From an uncultured Luteitalea sp. (GTDB lineage: Bacteria > Acidobacteriota > Vicinamibacteria > Vicinamibacterales > Vicinamibacteraceae): a DNA stretch of 64,000 bases. The notes below the pieces were generated by a model that was not told the DNA's origin, made no database searches, and saw nothing but the letters and a program-made list of their open reading frames with translations. Positions 47,020 through 56,206 of this stretch are shown piece after piece (position 1 is the stretch's first letter; every line of letters begins with the position of its first letter). Where the stretch lies: assembly GCA_934541105.1 (NCBI GenBank), contig CAKTDA010000004.1:401961-465960 (forward strand), in the 5' to 3' direction. A program made the translations under genes and the position numbers.

Positions 47020-48418
47020 TGTCGTCGGGCGGCGTGGCGACGTTGAGCCGATTGAGCTTGTCGATCAGCGTCGTTCGGCTCAACTGGAGCAGCCGTGCCG
47101 CCTGGCGCTTGTTGCCGCCCGTCTTCTCGAGGCAGCGCACGATCAGCTCGCGCTCGAGCTGCGAGACGACCTGGGTGAAGTTGATCCCTTCGTCGGGGAT
47201 GGCCACGGTCGGCAGCAGCAGGGACGAGGCGGGCTGCGAGATGTCCTCGGGCAGCGCGCGGGCCTGCATCTCGGTGTCCTGTCCCGTCATCGCCACGGCG
47301 TGCTCGATGGCGTTCTCGAGCTGCCGGATGTTGCCGGGCCAGGCGTAGTTCATCAACGCGCGCATCGCGTCCTGCGTCAGCGTACGCGGCGGCAGGTTGT
47401 TGTTGCGGCAGGACTTCTGGACGAAGTGGCGCGCCAGCAGCGGGATGTCCTCCTTGCGGTCGCGCAGCGGCGGCAGCGTGATCGGGATCACGTGCAGCCG
47501 GTAGTAGAGGTCCTCCCGGAACGTGCCGTCCTTGACCATCTTCTTGAGGTCGAGGTTCGTGGCCGCCACGATCCGCGCGTCGAACTTGATCGAGCGGCTC
47601 TCGCCGACCCGCTCGATTTCCTTCTCCTGCAGGGCGCGCAGCAGCTTTGCCTGCATCGGCATGCTCATCAGCGCGACTTCGTCGATGAAGAGCGTGCCGC
47701 GGTGCGCCAGCTCGAAGCGACCGACGCGGGCCTGCACGGCGCCCGTGAACGCGCCCTTTGCGTGCCCGAAGAGCTCGGCCTCGGCCAGGGGTTCGGGAAT
47801 GGCGGCGGCGTTGAACGCGACGAATCGTTGATCGGCGCGGGGGCTGTTGTGGTGAATCGTCCGTGCGATGAGCTCCTTGCCGGTGCCCGTCTCACCCTGG
47901 ATCAGCACGGTGCTGTTCATCGGCGCCACGAGCTCGAGCGTCGAGAACACGGTGCGCATCGCGGCGCTGTGCCCGATGACGCTGTCGAAGCGATAGCGAT
48001 CGCGCAGCTGCGCCCGCAGTTCGGCGTTCTCCTCGCGCAGCCGCCGCTGCTCGAGCGACGTGGTGAGGATGCGCGCGAGCTGCGAGAGCTGGAACGGCTT
48101 GATCAGGAAGTCGATGGCGCCGCGCCGCATGGCCGAGACCGCCTCGGCGACCCCGCCGAAGCCGGTGACCATGACGGCCAGGATGTCGGGATACCGCTCC
48201 ACCGCCGCATCGAGCACGTCGAGCCCGTCGGCGTCAGGGAGGCGGAGGTCGATGACGACCGCGTCGTAGGCGAACCCGCGCAGCCGCTCGAGCGCATCGG
48301 CGCCGTCAGGACTCTGGGCGACGACGAAACCCTGCTCGGTGAGCGACTCGGCAATCGTCTGACGAAGCTCCGCTTCGTCCTCGACCACAAGGACGGACGG
48401 CTGCGGGCGAGTAGTCAC
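47003..48418 (-). CDS. NtrC-family sigma-54 activator (FlrC/FleR-like)
   Basis: 471 aa enhancer-binding protein: receiver (about 8-120) with phospho-acceptor in VIDLRLPDADG, AAA+ domain with Walker A GETGTGKE and the sigma-54 contact loop KGAFTGA, and a C-terminal Fis-type helix-turn-helix (ETGGNKRQAARLLQLSRTTLIDKL). The GTG start at 48418 has GGAGG five nucleotides upstream. A good sigma-70 promoter drives it. The nearby -24/-12 promoter before flgB is a natural target. Confidence 0.93.
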   Translation of the reverse strand: MTTRPQPSVLVVEDEAELRQTIAESLTEQGFVVAQSPDGADALERLRGFAYDAVVIDLRLPDADGLDVLDAAVERYPDILAVMVTGFGGVAEAVSAMRRGAIDFLIKPFQLSQLARILTTSLEQRRLREENAELRAQLRDRYRFDSVIGHSAAMRTVFSTLELVAPMNSTVLIQGETGTGKELIARTIHHNSPRADQRFVAFNAAAIPEPLAEAELFGHAKGAFTGAVQARVGRFELAHRGTLFIDEVALMSMPMQAKLLRALQEKEIERVGESRSIKFDARIVAATNLDLKKMVKDGTFREDLYYRLHVIPITLPPLRDRKEDIPLLARHFVQKSCRNNNLPPRTLTQDAMRALMNYAWPGNIRQLENAIEHAVAMTGQDTEMQARALPEDISQPASSLLLPTVAIPDEGINFTQVVSQLERELIVRCLEKTGGNKRQAARLLQLSRTTLIDKLNRLNVATPPDDISATA

Positions 48419-48498
48419 AGGCACCTCCACGCCGGGCTCGGCGTCACCGGGCCCGACGGTCGTGAAGACGACAGGCCATACTGCCGGCGGAAGTTGCA

Positions 48499-48527
48499 AT
48501 TCTCGGCTGAACCGTGTCGCATGTCAA
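48499..48527 (-). promoter_or_regulatory. Sigma-70 promoter of the sigma-54 activator gene
   Basis: Minus strand TTGACA (48522-48527), 17-nt spacer, GAGAAT (48499-48504). Transcription would begin about 70 nt before the GTG. Confidence 0.65.
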
Positions 48528-48534
48528 ACGGGGT

Positions 48535-48550
48535 TGTCGGTCTGCCGACA
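48535..48550. promoter_or_regulatory. Palindrome upstream of the activator promoter
   Basis: A 6-bp inverted repeat TGTCGG/CCGACA around TCTG, directly upstream of the -35 box; operator-like in size and place. Confidence 0.35.
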
Positions 48551-48683
48551 GGCCGACTTTAGGGATGCCGGGACCGGAGCGGTCGTCAGTGGGGCCACAG
48601 TTCCCGCGAGAACGGTGAGTCGGAATCGTGCTGTTGCGGGGCGCGCGCCTGCCCTTGGTAGGATGCTCGCGCGAGGAGGGGCC

Positions 48684-49211
48684 GTGGCCCAGGCGCTCGA
48701 ACGGCGGTCAGTGCTTGTTGTCGAGGACGAAGCGGATATCCGGGAGTTGCTGACCGAGTATTTCCGTGCGCGCGATTACGAAGTCGTCGGTGCCGCCGAC
48801 GGCCGCGCCGCGCTGCTCGCCGTCGAGCGCGAGCCGGAGCGGTTCTCGCTCGTCATCACCGACCTCCACCTGCCCGGTGCGGACGGCCTCGCCGTGCTTC
48901 GCGCGGTCCGTGAGGCCAGTCCCGGGACGCATGTGGTGATCGTCACGGGCTTTGCCTCGCTCGACTCGGCCATCCAGGCCGTGCGCCTCGGCGCGTACGA
49001 CTACCTCACCAAGCCCTTCTCGCTCGGCCAGATCGACGTCGTCCTCCAGCGGATCGGCGAGATCGAGGCCCTCCAGGCCGAGAATCGCCGGTTGTCCCGG
49101 CAGGTGTCCCACCGGGACGCCGTGGATCTGCGCCAGGCGCTCCTCCTGCGCCTCGACGGGATCGAGAACCGCCTCACCCGCATCGAAGCGGCCCTGCGCC
49201 TGCGGGGCTGA
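48684..49211 (+). CDS. Response regulator with coiled C-terminus
   Basis: 175 aa: a receiver with VVEDEADIRELLTEYF, phospho-acceptor in VITDLHLPGADG, VTGFAS and LTKPFSLGQI, then a helical tail (EIEALQAENRRLSRQV ... GIENRLTRIEAALRLRG) of about 50 residues, probably a coiled-coil dimer or contact element, without a DNA-binding domain. The GTG has GAGGAGG four nucleotides upstream; an ATG at 48663 is an alternative. It precedes the flagellar operon by 193 nt. Confidence 0.88.
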   Translation: MAQALERRSVLVVEDEADIRELLTEYFRARDYEVVGAADGRAALLAVEREPERFSLVITDLHLPGADGLAVLRAVREASPGTHVVIVTGFASLDSAIQAVRLGAYDYLTKPFSLGQIDVVLQRIGEIEALQAENRRLSRQVSHRDAVDLRQALLLRLDGIENRLTRIEAALRLRG

Positions 49212-49318
49212 CGGTTTGCCGACGCCCCATCCGGCCACCCGGCCGGACGGCCGGCAGCCCGCCCGGGCAGGGGTGGCCGGTTTGTCGGATTCGCTCGATC
49301 AATCGGGTGTCCGCCCGC

Positions 49319-49334
49319 TGGCTGACTTCTTGCT
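49319..49334 (+). promoter_or_regulatory. Sigma-54 (-24/-12) promoter of the flagellar operon
   Basis: TGGCTGACTTCTTGCT has the invariant GG and GC ten nucleotides apart and matches the consensus at TGGC and TTGCT. Transcription would start about 60 nt before flgB. An NtrC-type activator is encoded just upstream. Confidence 0.7.
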
Positions 49335-49404
49335 CTAGGGCAGGGTCGGCGGTTGCCGCACCGGAAATCGGCACGCGACGCCAGCCCTTGAATCGGCCCC
49401 GACG

Positions 49405-49815
49405 ATGCCCAGTTCTCCGACGATCTCCGACGCACAGACGATGAGCGCGCTGCGGCGCACCCTCAGCCTGGCCGCGGCCAGGCAGGTGGTGTCGTCGAGC
49501 AACCTCGCCAACCTGAACACGCCGGGTTACCGGGCGCGCGAACTGGACTTCGACGCGACGCTCGACTCCCAGGTCGGCGGCGCGCGGCTCGCCGTCACGG
49601 ACGGCCGCCACATCGGTGGGGACCCGGCCGCCTCCGGGAGCGGCTACACGACCCGGGAGAACGAGTCGGCCGCCGCCCGACGGGACGGCAACACCGTGCA
49701 GGTGGACCGCGAACTGCTCGACATGACGCGCGCCGCCGGCGAGTTCGCCCGCGCGCAGACCGCCCTTGCCGCGAAGTTCCGGCTCGTGCGCTACGCGATC
49801 AACGAGAGTCGGTAA
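49405..49815 (+). CDS. flgB: Flagellar basal-body rod protein FlgB
   Basis: 136 aa proximal rod subunit exported by the flagellar type III system. The N-terminal rod motif ARQVVSSSNLANLNTPGYRARELDF (about 25-49) is the family signature. First gene of the operon, after a sigma-54 promoter. flgC follows 9 nt later. Confidence 0.96.
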   Translation: MPSSPTISDAQTMSALRRTLSLAAARQVVSSSNLANLNTPGYRARELDFDATLDSQVGGARLAVTDGRHIGGDPAASGSGYTTRENESAAARRDGNTVQVDRELLDMTRAAGEFARAQTALAAKFRLVRYAINESR

Positions 49816-49824
49816 GGAGCCCCG

Positions 49825-50256
49825 ATGTCGACCCTGAACACTGCCGTCGATGCCGCTGCCAGCGCGCTTGCCGCCGAGCGGACGCGCATCGAGGTGGCGG
49901 TCTCCAACCTCGCAAATGCCGAGTCGACCCGCGGTGCCGACGGCCGGCCGTACCGGCGTCGGGATGTCGTGCTCGCCACCGAACCGGTGCGCAGCTTCGA
50001 CACGGCCCTCGGCCAGGCGTCGGCGGCCGGCGTGAAGGTCGCCGCGATCGTCGAGGACACCTCGCCGGCGCGTCGCCGCTTCGATCCGTCGCATCCGGAC
50101 GCCGACGGTGAGGGGTACGTCGCCGTGCCCAACGTGGACCCGGCCACCGAGATGGTGGACATGGTGGGCGCCTCGCGCGCCTACCAGGCGAACCTCACGG
50201 CCATCAACCTGATTCGCGACCTCGTGTCGCGCGCGCTCGAACTGGGGAAGGTGTAG
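49825..50256 (+). CDS. flgC: Flagellar basal-body rod protein FlgC
   Basis: 143 aa rod subunit: VDAAASALAAERTRIEVAVSNLANAEST at the N-terminus and EMVDMVGASRAYQANLTAINLIRDLV at the C-terminus, the two coiled ends that pair in the rod. fliE starts two nucleotides after the stop. Confidence 0.97.
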   Translation: MSTLNTAVDAAASALAAERTRIEVAVSNLANAESTRGADGRPYRRRDVVLATEPVRSFDTALGQASAAGVKVAAIVEDTSPARRRFDPSHPDADGEGYVAVPNVDPATEMVDMVGASRAYQANLTAINLIRDLVSRALELGKV

Positions 50257-50258
50257 TC

Positions 50259-50561
50259 ATGGCCATCGATGCCATTGCGGCAAAGGTCGTCACCGGGGTC
50301 GTGGCAGGCGGCGGGGCTGCCGCGCCGGCCGTCGGCGGCGGGACGGATGGGTTCGGCGCGTCGCTGGCGCGCCTTGTCGGCACGGTCGAGGAGAGCCACG
50401 CATCGGCAAACGAGGCCGTCACCGGGATGCTCGACAAGCAGGTGGACGTCCACGACGCGATGATCGCCCTCCAGCGCGCCGACCTCACGCTGCAGTTCGG
50501 CGTGCAGGTGCGCAACAAGCTGGTGAACGCCTACCAGGAAATCATGCGCATGCCCGTCTAG
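50259..50561 (+). CDS. fliE: Flagellar hook-basal body protein FliE
   Basis: 100 aa adaptor between the MS ring and the rod: FGASLARLVGTVEESHASANEAVTGML and the C-terminal FGVQVRNKLVNAYQEIMRMPV are diagnostic. 33 nt before fliF. Confidence 0.96.
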   Translation: MAIDAIAAKVVTGVVAGGGAAAPAVGGGTDGFGASLARLVGTVEESHASANEAVTGMLDKQVDVHDAMIALQRADLTLQFGVQVRNKLVNAYQEIMRMPV

Positions 50562-50594
50562 GGCACGCCTTCCACAAACGGACTCGAGTCAGTC

Positions 50595-52265
50595 GTGGCA
50601 TTCCTTCCCGTGCAGTGGCAGGCGGTTGTCGAGAAGGGCCGCGCGGTGCGCGCCTCGCTCGGCACCGGGCAGTTGATCTCGCTCGCGGCGGTGTTCGTGG
50701 CCGTCGTGGGGCTCGTCATCGGCTCCACCTGGTACCTCAATCGCACCGAGTATCGCGTGCTGTTCTCCGACCTGAACGCCGAGGAGGCCTCGCGCGTCGT
50801 CGAACGCCTGAAGGCCGACGATGTGTCGTACCAGCTGCAGGACGGCGGGCGCACCATCCTCGTGGCGGCCGACGCCATGGACTCGCTGAAGTTGCAGTTC
50901 GCAGGCGAGGGCATGCCGACGAGCGGCCGGATCGGCTTCGAGATCTTCGACAAGGTCGCCTTCGGCCAGACCGAGTTCCTCGAGCACGTCAACTACCGTC
51001 GCGCGCTCGAGGGCGAACTGGCCCGCACGATCGCGACGCTGTCGGAGGTCGAGAGCGCCCGCATCCACATCGCGATGCAGAAGGAGTCGCTGTTTGGCGC
51101 GCGGGAGCAGCCGGCCAAGGCATCGGTGACGCTCACCCTCCGCGGGACGCGCGCGCTGCCCCCGCAGGCGGCGATGGCCATCACCAACCTGGTGGCAGCC
51201 AGCGTCGAAGGGCTGCGGCCCGAGCAGGTGGTGATCATCGACAGCCACGGGCGTTCGCTCGCACGCGGTGCCGCGGGGCAGGACGACGGGTCGCTGGCGG
51301 GCCTCGAACTGGAGAAGCAGCAGAAGTTCGAGCGCGACATGTCGCTGCGCGTCGTCTCGCTGCTCGAGCCCGTCGTGGGCGTCGACCGGGTGCGCGTCAA
51401 CGTCTCGGCCCGCCTGCACCCGGAGTCGCAGGAGCGGACGATCGAGGAGTACGCGCCCGAGACCGTGCTCCGCAGCGAGCAGGTGACGATCGAGGGCGCG
51501 TCTGCGGCCGCGACGTCCGGGATTGCCGGGGCCCGCGCCAACCTGCCCGCGCCCGTGCAGCCCGACGGCACGCCCGCCGCGCCGGCGACGCCCACCGCGA
51601 CCACGGGGCCTGGCGGGGCGGTCACGAAGAGCAGCAAGGTCTCCAACTACGAGATCACGAAGACCGTGACCCACACGATCCGGCCGCGTGGCGAGATCGC
51701 GCAGGTCTTCGTGGCAGTGATCGTGGACGACGAGCACGTCACCACGACGTCAGCCGATGGCACCGCGACCACGGCACGGAAGCCTCGGGATCCGGCCTCG
51801 ATGCAGAAGCTCGAGAAGCTCGTCTCCGCCTCGCTCGGCATAGACGTCAAGCGCGGCGATCAGATCACGGTCGAGAACATCGCGTTCGAGGCGCCGGTTG
51901 CCGAGCCGGTCACCACCCCCCGCTGGTACTCGCGAGTCGGGGAGCAGGGCGGCGGCTTTGCGCGCGGCCTGGCCGTGGTGGTGATCGTGGCCATGGCCCT
52001 GCTGCTGTTCGTGCGGCCCGTTGTCGGTCGCCTGCTCACGGTGTCGTCGGCCGAGCACGTCTCGGTCAACATGCCGCAGCAGCTGCCGCGCACGATCGAG
52101 GAGATCGAGGGAGAGATCGAGGCGCAGCTCGACGCGATGCCGGCTGATGGCGATCGCCGCCAGCCCGTGCTGACACGCCGGGTGTCGCACCTCGCGAGCA
52201 AGGAGCCGGAGAGCGCGGCAAAGCTGGTGCGCGGCTGGCTCGCCGACGGGAAGGGCGCGCGATGA
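50595..52265 (+). CDS. fliF: Flagellar MS-ring protein FliF
   Basis: 556 aa inner-membrane ring scaffold. First membrane helix LISLAAVFVAVVGLVIGSTWYL (about 28-49), YRVLFSDLNAEEASRVVERLKADDVSYQL ring-building domain, a second helix near the C-terminus (GLAVVVIVAMALLLFVRPVV, about 458-477), and a cytoplasmic FliG-binding tail rich in acidic residues (TIEEIEGEIEAQLD). GTG start at 50595. fliG overlaps the stop by four bases. Confidence 0.97.
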   Translation: MAFLPVQWQAVVEKGRAVRASLGTGQLISLAAVFVAVVGLVIGSTWYLNRTEYRVLFSDLNAEEASRVVERLKADDVSYQLQDGGRTILVAADAMDSLKLQFAGEGMPTSGRIGFEIFDKVAFGQTEFLEHVNYRRALEGELARTIATLSEVESARIHIAMQKESLFGAREQPAKASVTLTLRGTRALPPQAAMAITNLVAASVEGLRPEQVVIIDSHGRSLARGAAGQDDGSLAGLELEKQQKFERDMSLRVVSLLEPVVGVDRVRVNVSARLHPESQERTIEEYAPETVLRSEQVTIEGASAAATSGIAGARANLPAPVQPDGTPAAPATPTATTGPGGAVTKSSKVSNYEITKTVTHTIRPRGEIAQVFVAVIVDDEHVTTTSADGTATTARKPRDPASMQKLEKLVSASLGIDVKRGDQITVENIAFEAPVAEPVTTPRWYSRVGEQGGGFARGLAVVVIVAMALLLFVRPVVGRLLTVSSAEHVSVNMPQQLPRTIEEIEGEIEAQLDAMPADGDRRQPVLTRRVSHLASKEPESAAKLVRGWLADGKGAR

Positions 52266-53290
52266 CCACCGCCCTCGCGCCACGCCTGACGGACCTGACC
52301 GGCCTCCGCAAGGCCGCCATCCTGACGCTGCTCCTCGGCGAGAACGTCTCGAGCGAACTCTTCAAGCACCTCAACGAGGAGGAGATCGAACTGATCGCCC
52401 GCGAGGTCGCCCTGCTCGGGCCGGTGCCGGCAGCGACCGCGACCGAGGTGCTCGACGAGTTCCACAACATGTGGAAGGCCGCCGAGTACGTCACAAAGGG
52501 CGGCGTCGACTATGCGCGCCGGCTGCTCGTGAAATCGCTCGGCCCCGACCTCGCCAAGCGCGTGCTCGACCGCGTCGTGAAGACCTTCGAGTCGTCGATG
52601 GCGTTCACCGGGCTCGAGAAGGCCGACCCGCAGCAGCTGTCCAAGTTCATCCAGAGCGAGCACCCACAGACGATCGCGTTGATCCTGGCCCACCTGAAGC
52701 CGGGTCCGGCGGCGCAGCTGATGCAGAGCCTGCCCGAGGACCTGCGCGTGGAGGTGGTCACGCGCATGGCCAACCTCGAGGAAATCTCGCCGGAGGTGAT
52801 CTCGCGCATCTCGTCGGTGATCGAGCAGCGGCTGAAGTCGCTCGGCGCAAGCACGCACGAGTCCTACGGCGGCGTGCGCGCCGTGGCCGAACTGCTCAAC
52901 CGCATCGATCGCGGCATCAGCCAGCCGGTGCTCGAGGCCATCGAGTCGCAGACGCCTGAACTGGCGGTCTCGATCCGGCACCTCATGTTCGTGTTCGACG
53001 ACCTGCTGCACGTGGACGACAACGCCCTGCGCGAGATCGTCCAGCGGGCCGACAAGAAGGTGCTGACGGTCGCCCTGAAGGGCGCTTCGGAAGACATCCG
53101 CAACCGGTTCTTCCAGAACATGTCCAAGCGGGCCGTGGACATGATTCGCGAGGAGATCGAACTGCTCGGCGCGGTGCGGCTGCGCGAGGTGGAGAAGGCG
53201 CAGCAGGAGATCGTCGGCATCGCGCGCAAACTCGAGGAAGAAGGCCTGCTCCAGACGGGAGCTGCCGCCGGGGAGCCGTATGTCACTTAA
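52262..53290 (+). CDS. fliG: Flagellar motor switch protein FliG
   Basis: 342 aa rotor protein linking FliF to the C ring. Middle-domain EHPQTIALILAHLKP, and the C-terminal torque helix with charged residues in IRNRFFQNMSKRAVDMIREEIE. All three domains are present. ATGA overlap with fliF; fliH begins 11 nt before its stop. Confidence 0.97.
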   Translation: MTTALAPRLTDLTGLRKAAILTLLLGENVSSELFKHLNEEEIELIAREVALLGPVPAATATEVLDEFHNMWKAAEYVTKGGVDYARRLLVKSLGPDLAKRVLDRVVKTFESSMAFTGLEKADPQQLSKFIQSEHPQTIALILAHLKPGPAAQLMQSLPEDLRVEVVTRMANLEEISPEVISRISSVIEQRLKSLGASTHESYGGVRAVAELLNRIDRGISQPVLEAIESQTPELAVSIRHLMFVFDDLLHVDDNALREIVQRADKKVLTVALKGASEDIRNRFFQNMSKRAVDMIREEIELLGAVRLREVEKAQQEIVGIARKLEEEGLLQTGAAAGEPYVT

Positions 53291-54017
53291 GGCGCGGCGG
53301 GTCAGTGGCGGTGTCGTGCCGCTCGAGCGCTTCGAGTGGAACCCCGGGGCCAGCGGCTCGCCGCTGCCGGCCTCGTCGTCACCACGGCCCTGGCAGCCGC
53401 CCGACGTGTCGGCAGCCTTGCCTGTGGCGCCCGACGAGCCCGCACGCCCCGCGGCCTCCGAGCCGCTTGCTCCCACGCCCGACCAGCAGGCGCAGCTTGC
53501 CGCCCTCGAACGGGATGCGTTCACGAAGGGCTATGCGCAGGGGGAACGGGCCGGCCTCGAGGCCGGCGCCAAGCGTGCCGAGGCCATGCTGCGCCGCCTC
53601 GCACAGACGCTCGAAGAACTCGCAAGCCTGCGCGACACGATGGTCCGCCAGACCGAGCGTGAGCTCGTGCAACTTTCGCTCGCGATTGCGCGGCGGATCC
53701 TGCAGCGGGAGGCGAGTGTCGACCCGGAGCTGGCCTCTGCCCTGGCGCACATCGCGCTCGAACGACTCGGCACGACGTCGCCCGCAACCGTGCGCCTGCA
53801 CCCGGCCGACTATGCGTCGGTGACGAGCGACACGCTTGCCGCGGGGACCCGCCAGGTCGAGATCGTGGCCGATCCCTCGGTCGCTCGCGGCGGCTGCGTC
53901 GTGGAATCCGAGTTCGGCTTCATCGACGCCAGCATCGACTCGCAGATGGACGAGATCGCACGGGCCGTGCTCGGCGATGCGCCGTCACCGGTGCCCGCAC
54001 GCCGGGGTGTCGCCTGA
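53280..54017 (+). CDS. fliH: Flagellar assembly protein FliH
   Basis: 245 aa stator of the export ATPase. A Pro/Ala-rich N-terminus (about 1-75) is followed by the FliH/YscL helical region (FTKGYAQGERAGLEAGAKRAEAMLRRLAQ) and a C-terminal domain with LVQLSLAIARRILQREA and IVADPSVARGGCVVESEFG. Overlaps both neighbours. Confidence 0.93.
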   Translation: MSLKARRVSGGVVPLERFEWNPGASGSPLPASSSPRPWQPPDVSAALPVAPDEPARPAASEPLAPTPDQQAQLAALERDAFTKGYAQGERAGLEAGAKRAEAMLRRLAQTLEELASLRDTMVRQTERELVQLSLAIARRILQREASVDPELASALAHIALERLGTTSPATVRLHPADYASVTSDTLAAGTRQVEIVADPSVARGGCVVESEFGFIDASIDSQMDEIARAVLGDAPSPVPARRGVA

Positions 54018-55345
54018 TGGCGGTCCTCGACTTTGCCAGCGGGCTCTCGCTCGCCCGGTACCGCGACATGGTCACCGCGGCCGAGCCGCTGCCGATGGTC
54101 GGCCGCGTCGTCCGCACGGTGGGCATGCTCGTCGAGTCGCGCGGGCCGCGGGTGCGCGTCGGAGAGCTGTGTGAACTCGTATCGGCCGACGGCGGCCCGC
54201 CGCTGATGCTCGAGGTCGTGGGCTTCCGCGACAACCTGCTGCAGTCGGTGCCGCTCGGCAGCACGACGGGCATCCGCCCCGGTGATCTCCTGGTGTCGCG
54301 CGGCCGTCCGGCTGCCGTGCCGGTGGGCGACGCGCTGCTCGGCCGCGTGATCGATGGCCTGTGCCGTCCGCTCGACGATCTCGGGCCGCTCGGCACCACG
54401 GACGTCGGCCCGCTCCACCCGCCGCCGTTGAACCCGCTGGCGCGCGCGCCAATCGAACAGCCCCTCGGCACCGGGGTTCGTGCGATCGACGCGCTCCTCA
54501 CGGTCGGGCGCGGCCAGCGCGTCGGGCTGTTCGGCGGGAGCGGCGTCGGCAAGAGCACGCTGCTCGGCATGATGGCGCGCGGCACGGCGGCCGACGTCAC
54601 GGTCATCGCGCTCGTCGGCGAGCGCGGCCGCGAGGTCCGCAGCTTCCTCGAGCACGACCTCGGCCCCGAAGGGCGGCGTCGCTCGGTGGTCGTCGTGTCC
54701 ACGTCCGACAACCCCCCGCTCGTGCGGCTCCGCGCCGCGTATGCCGCGACGGCCATCGCCGAGCGGTTCCGGGCCGAGGGCCGCAACGTCCTGCTGATGA
54801 TGGATTCGGTGACGCGGTTCGCCATGGCGCAGCGCGAGATCGGGCTGGCGGCAGGCGAGCCGCCGACCGCGAAGGGCTACCCGCCGTCGGTGTTCGCGCT
54901 GCTGCCCGGGCTGCTCGAACGGGCCGGCAACGTGCAGGGGCAGGGCTCGATCACGGCCTTCTACACGGTGCTCGTCGAGGGTGACGACACGAACGAACCG
55001 GTGGCCGACAACGTCCGCGCGATTCTCGACGGCCACATCGTCCTGTCGCGCGCGCTCGGCGCGCGCAACCACTACCCGGCCATCGACGTGCTGCCGAGTG
55101 TCAGCCGGACGATGCCCGACGTCACGTCGGCCGCCCATCGCCTCAAGGCGGGCACGGTGCGCGACTGGATGTCGCTGATTCGCGAGAACGAGGACCTGGT
55201 GTCGGTGGGCGCGTACGTCGCAGGGTCGAGCGCGCGGATCGACGATGCGCTGGCGCACCGGGAGGCGCTCGACGGCTTCCTGAAGCAGCAGGCCGACGAC
55301 CTCGTGGACTACGAGTCGGCGGTGGAGGCGCTCGGGGCGCTCTGA
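54017..55345 (+). CDS. fliI: Flagellar export ATPase FliI
   Basis: 442 aa F1-like ATPase of the export gate. Walker A GGSGVGKST (about 174-182), VIALVGERGREVRSFLEHDLG, Walker B LLMMDSVTRFAMAQREIGLAAGEPP and a C-terminal helical domain. The ATG shares one base with the fliH TGA. 79 nt separate it from fliJ, the largest gap within this part of the operon. Confidence 0.97.
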   Translation: MAVLDFASGLSLARYRDMVTAAEPLPMVGRVVRTVGMLVESRGPRVRVGELCELVSADGGPPLMLEVVGFRDNLLQSVPLGSTTGIRPGDLLVSRGRPAAVPVGDALLGRVIDGLCRPLDDLGPLGTTDVGPLHPPPLNPLARAPIEQPLGTGVRAIDALLTVGRGQRVGLFGGSGVGKSTLLGMMARGTAADVTVIALVGERGREVRSFLEHDLGPEGRRRSVVVVSTSDNPPLVRLRAAYAATAIAERFRAEGRNVLLMMDSVTRFAMAQREIGLAAGEPPTAKGYPPSVFALLPGLLERAGNVQGQGSITAFYTVLVEGDDTNEPVADNVRAILDGHIVLSRALGARNHYPAIDVLPSVSRTMPDVTSAAHRLKAGTVRDWMSLIRENEDLVSVGAYVAGSSARIDDALAHREALDGFLKQQADDLVDYESAVEALGAL

Positions 55346-55424
55346 CCGGCGCGCGGTCCGGGGTTGTCGAGCAGGCGACACTTCGCGCACGCAGGCCTGG
55401 ATCCCCTCGAACGACACAATCGGC

Positions 55425-55880
55425 ATGTCGCGCTTCCGCTTCAGGCTCGAACCCGTGCTGCAGATGCGGCAACGCGCCGACGAACAGGCGCAACAGGCGC
55501 TCGCACGCGCGGAACGCCAGCTTGCCGACTCCAGGCTGCGCCTCGCGGCCGCCGAGCATCGGTTACGGGATGCCTACGCGTCGGCGGGGCAGGCCGAGCG
55601 CGACGGGGCGGACGTGGTGCTGCTGACGTGGCACCGGAATTGGATTGGGGCACGGACACGGGACATTGAGGCCGGTCGCCTCGAGGTCACCGAGCGGCTC
55701 GAGACCCGCGACCTGCGCCTGGCCCAGGCACAGGAGGCACGCAAGCAGTGCCGGGTGCTCGAACGATTCAGGGATCGCGCGCGTGAGGCGTTCGACGCCG
55801 AGGCGGCGCGGCGCGAGATGCAGGCCATCGACGAACTGGCCGCCATGAAGGCGGCCCGTCGGGCAGGAGAGTTCCAGTGA
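55425..55880 (+). CDS. fliJ: Flagellar export chaperone/stalk FliJ
   Basis: 151 aa, almost entirely alpha-helical coiled coil, starting FRFRLEPVLQMRQRADEQAQQALARAE, the FliJ hallmark. It fits into the FliI hexamer centre and contacts FlhA. Overlaps flgD by four bases. Confidence 0.9.
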   Translation: MSRFRFRLEPVLQMRQRADEQAQQALARAERQLADSRLRLAAAEHRLRDAYASAGQAERDGADVVLLTWHRNWIGARTRDIEAGRLEVTERLETRDLRLAQAQEARKQCRVLERFRDRAREAFDAEAARREMQAIDELAAMKAARRAGEFQ

Positions 55881-56206
55881 GTACACCCGTCATCGGCAGT
55901 GCGGCGCAGGCAAACGGCACATCGGAAACGCAGGGAGCCTCGCGCGTGTCGGGCACCCGCGACCTCGGGCAGGACGCGTTCCTCAAGCTGCTGACCACGC
56001 AGCTGCAGAACCAGGACCCGACAAAGCCGCAGGACAACGGCGAGTTCATCGCGCAGCTGGCGACGTTCAGCTCGCTCGAGAAGCTGACGGCGATTTCCAC
56101 CAAGCTCGATCAGATCGGCACGGCTCTCGGCGTGACGCTCACCGACCCCGGTGATGCAGGCACCGACGCTGGCGCCACGACCAACAGCACGAACGGAGGC
56201 AAGTGA
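55877..56206 (+). CDS. flgD: Short hook-capping protein FlgD (N-terminal part only)
   Basis: 109 aa. Contains the FlgD N-terminal signature LGQDAFLKLLTTQLQNQDPTKPQDNGEFIAQLATFSSLEKLTAI (about 30-73) and then a Gly/Thr/Asn-rich tail ending NGGK. The usual 200-plus residue protein continues with tudor-like and fibronectin-like domains, absent here. The GTG start and the four-base overlap with flgE look intact, and no FlgD C-domain appears in another frame, so it is a short form rather than a broken gene. Confidence 0.9.
   Translation: MSTPVIGSAAQANGTSETQGASRVSGTRDLGQDAFLKLLTTQLQNQDPTKPQDNGEFIAQLATFSSLEKLTAISTKLDQIGTALGVTLTDPGDAGTDAGATTNSTNGGK

Noticed and set aside
48600..48690. Sigma-54 promoter before the coiled response regulator
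   Set aside because: GG and GC occur ten nucleotides apart around 48656-48670, but the flanking TTGC and TGGCAC positions do not match.
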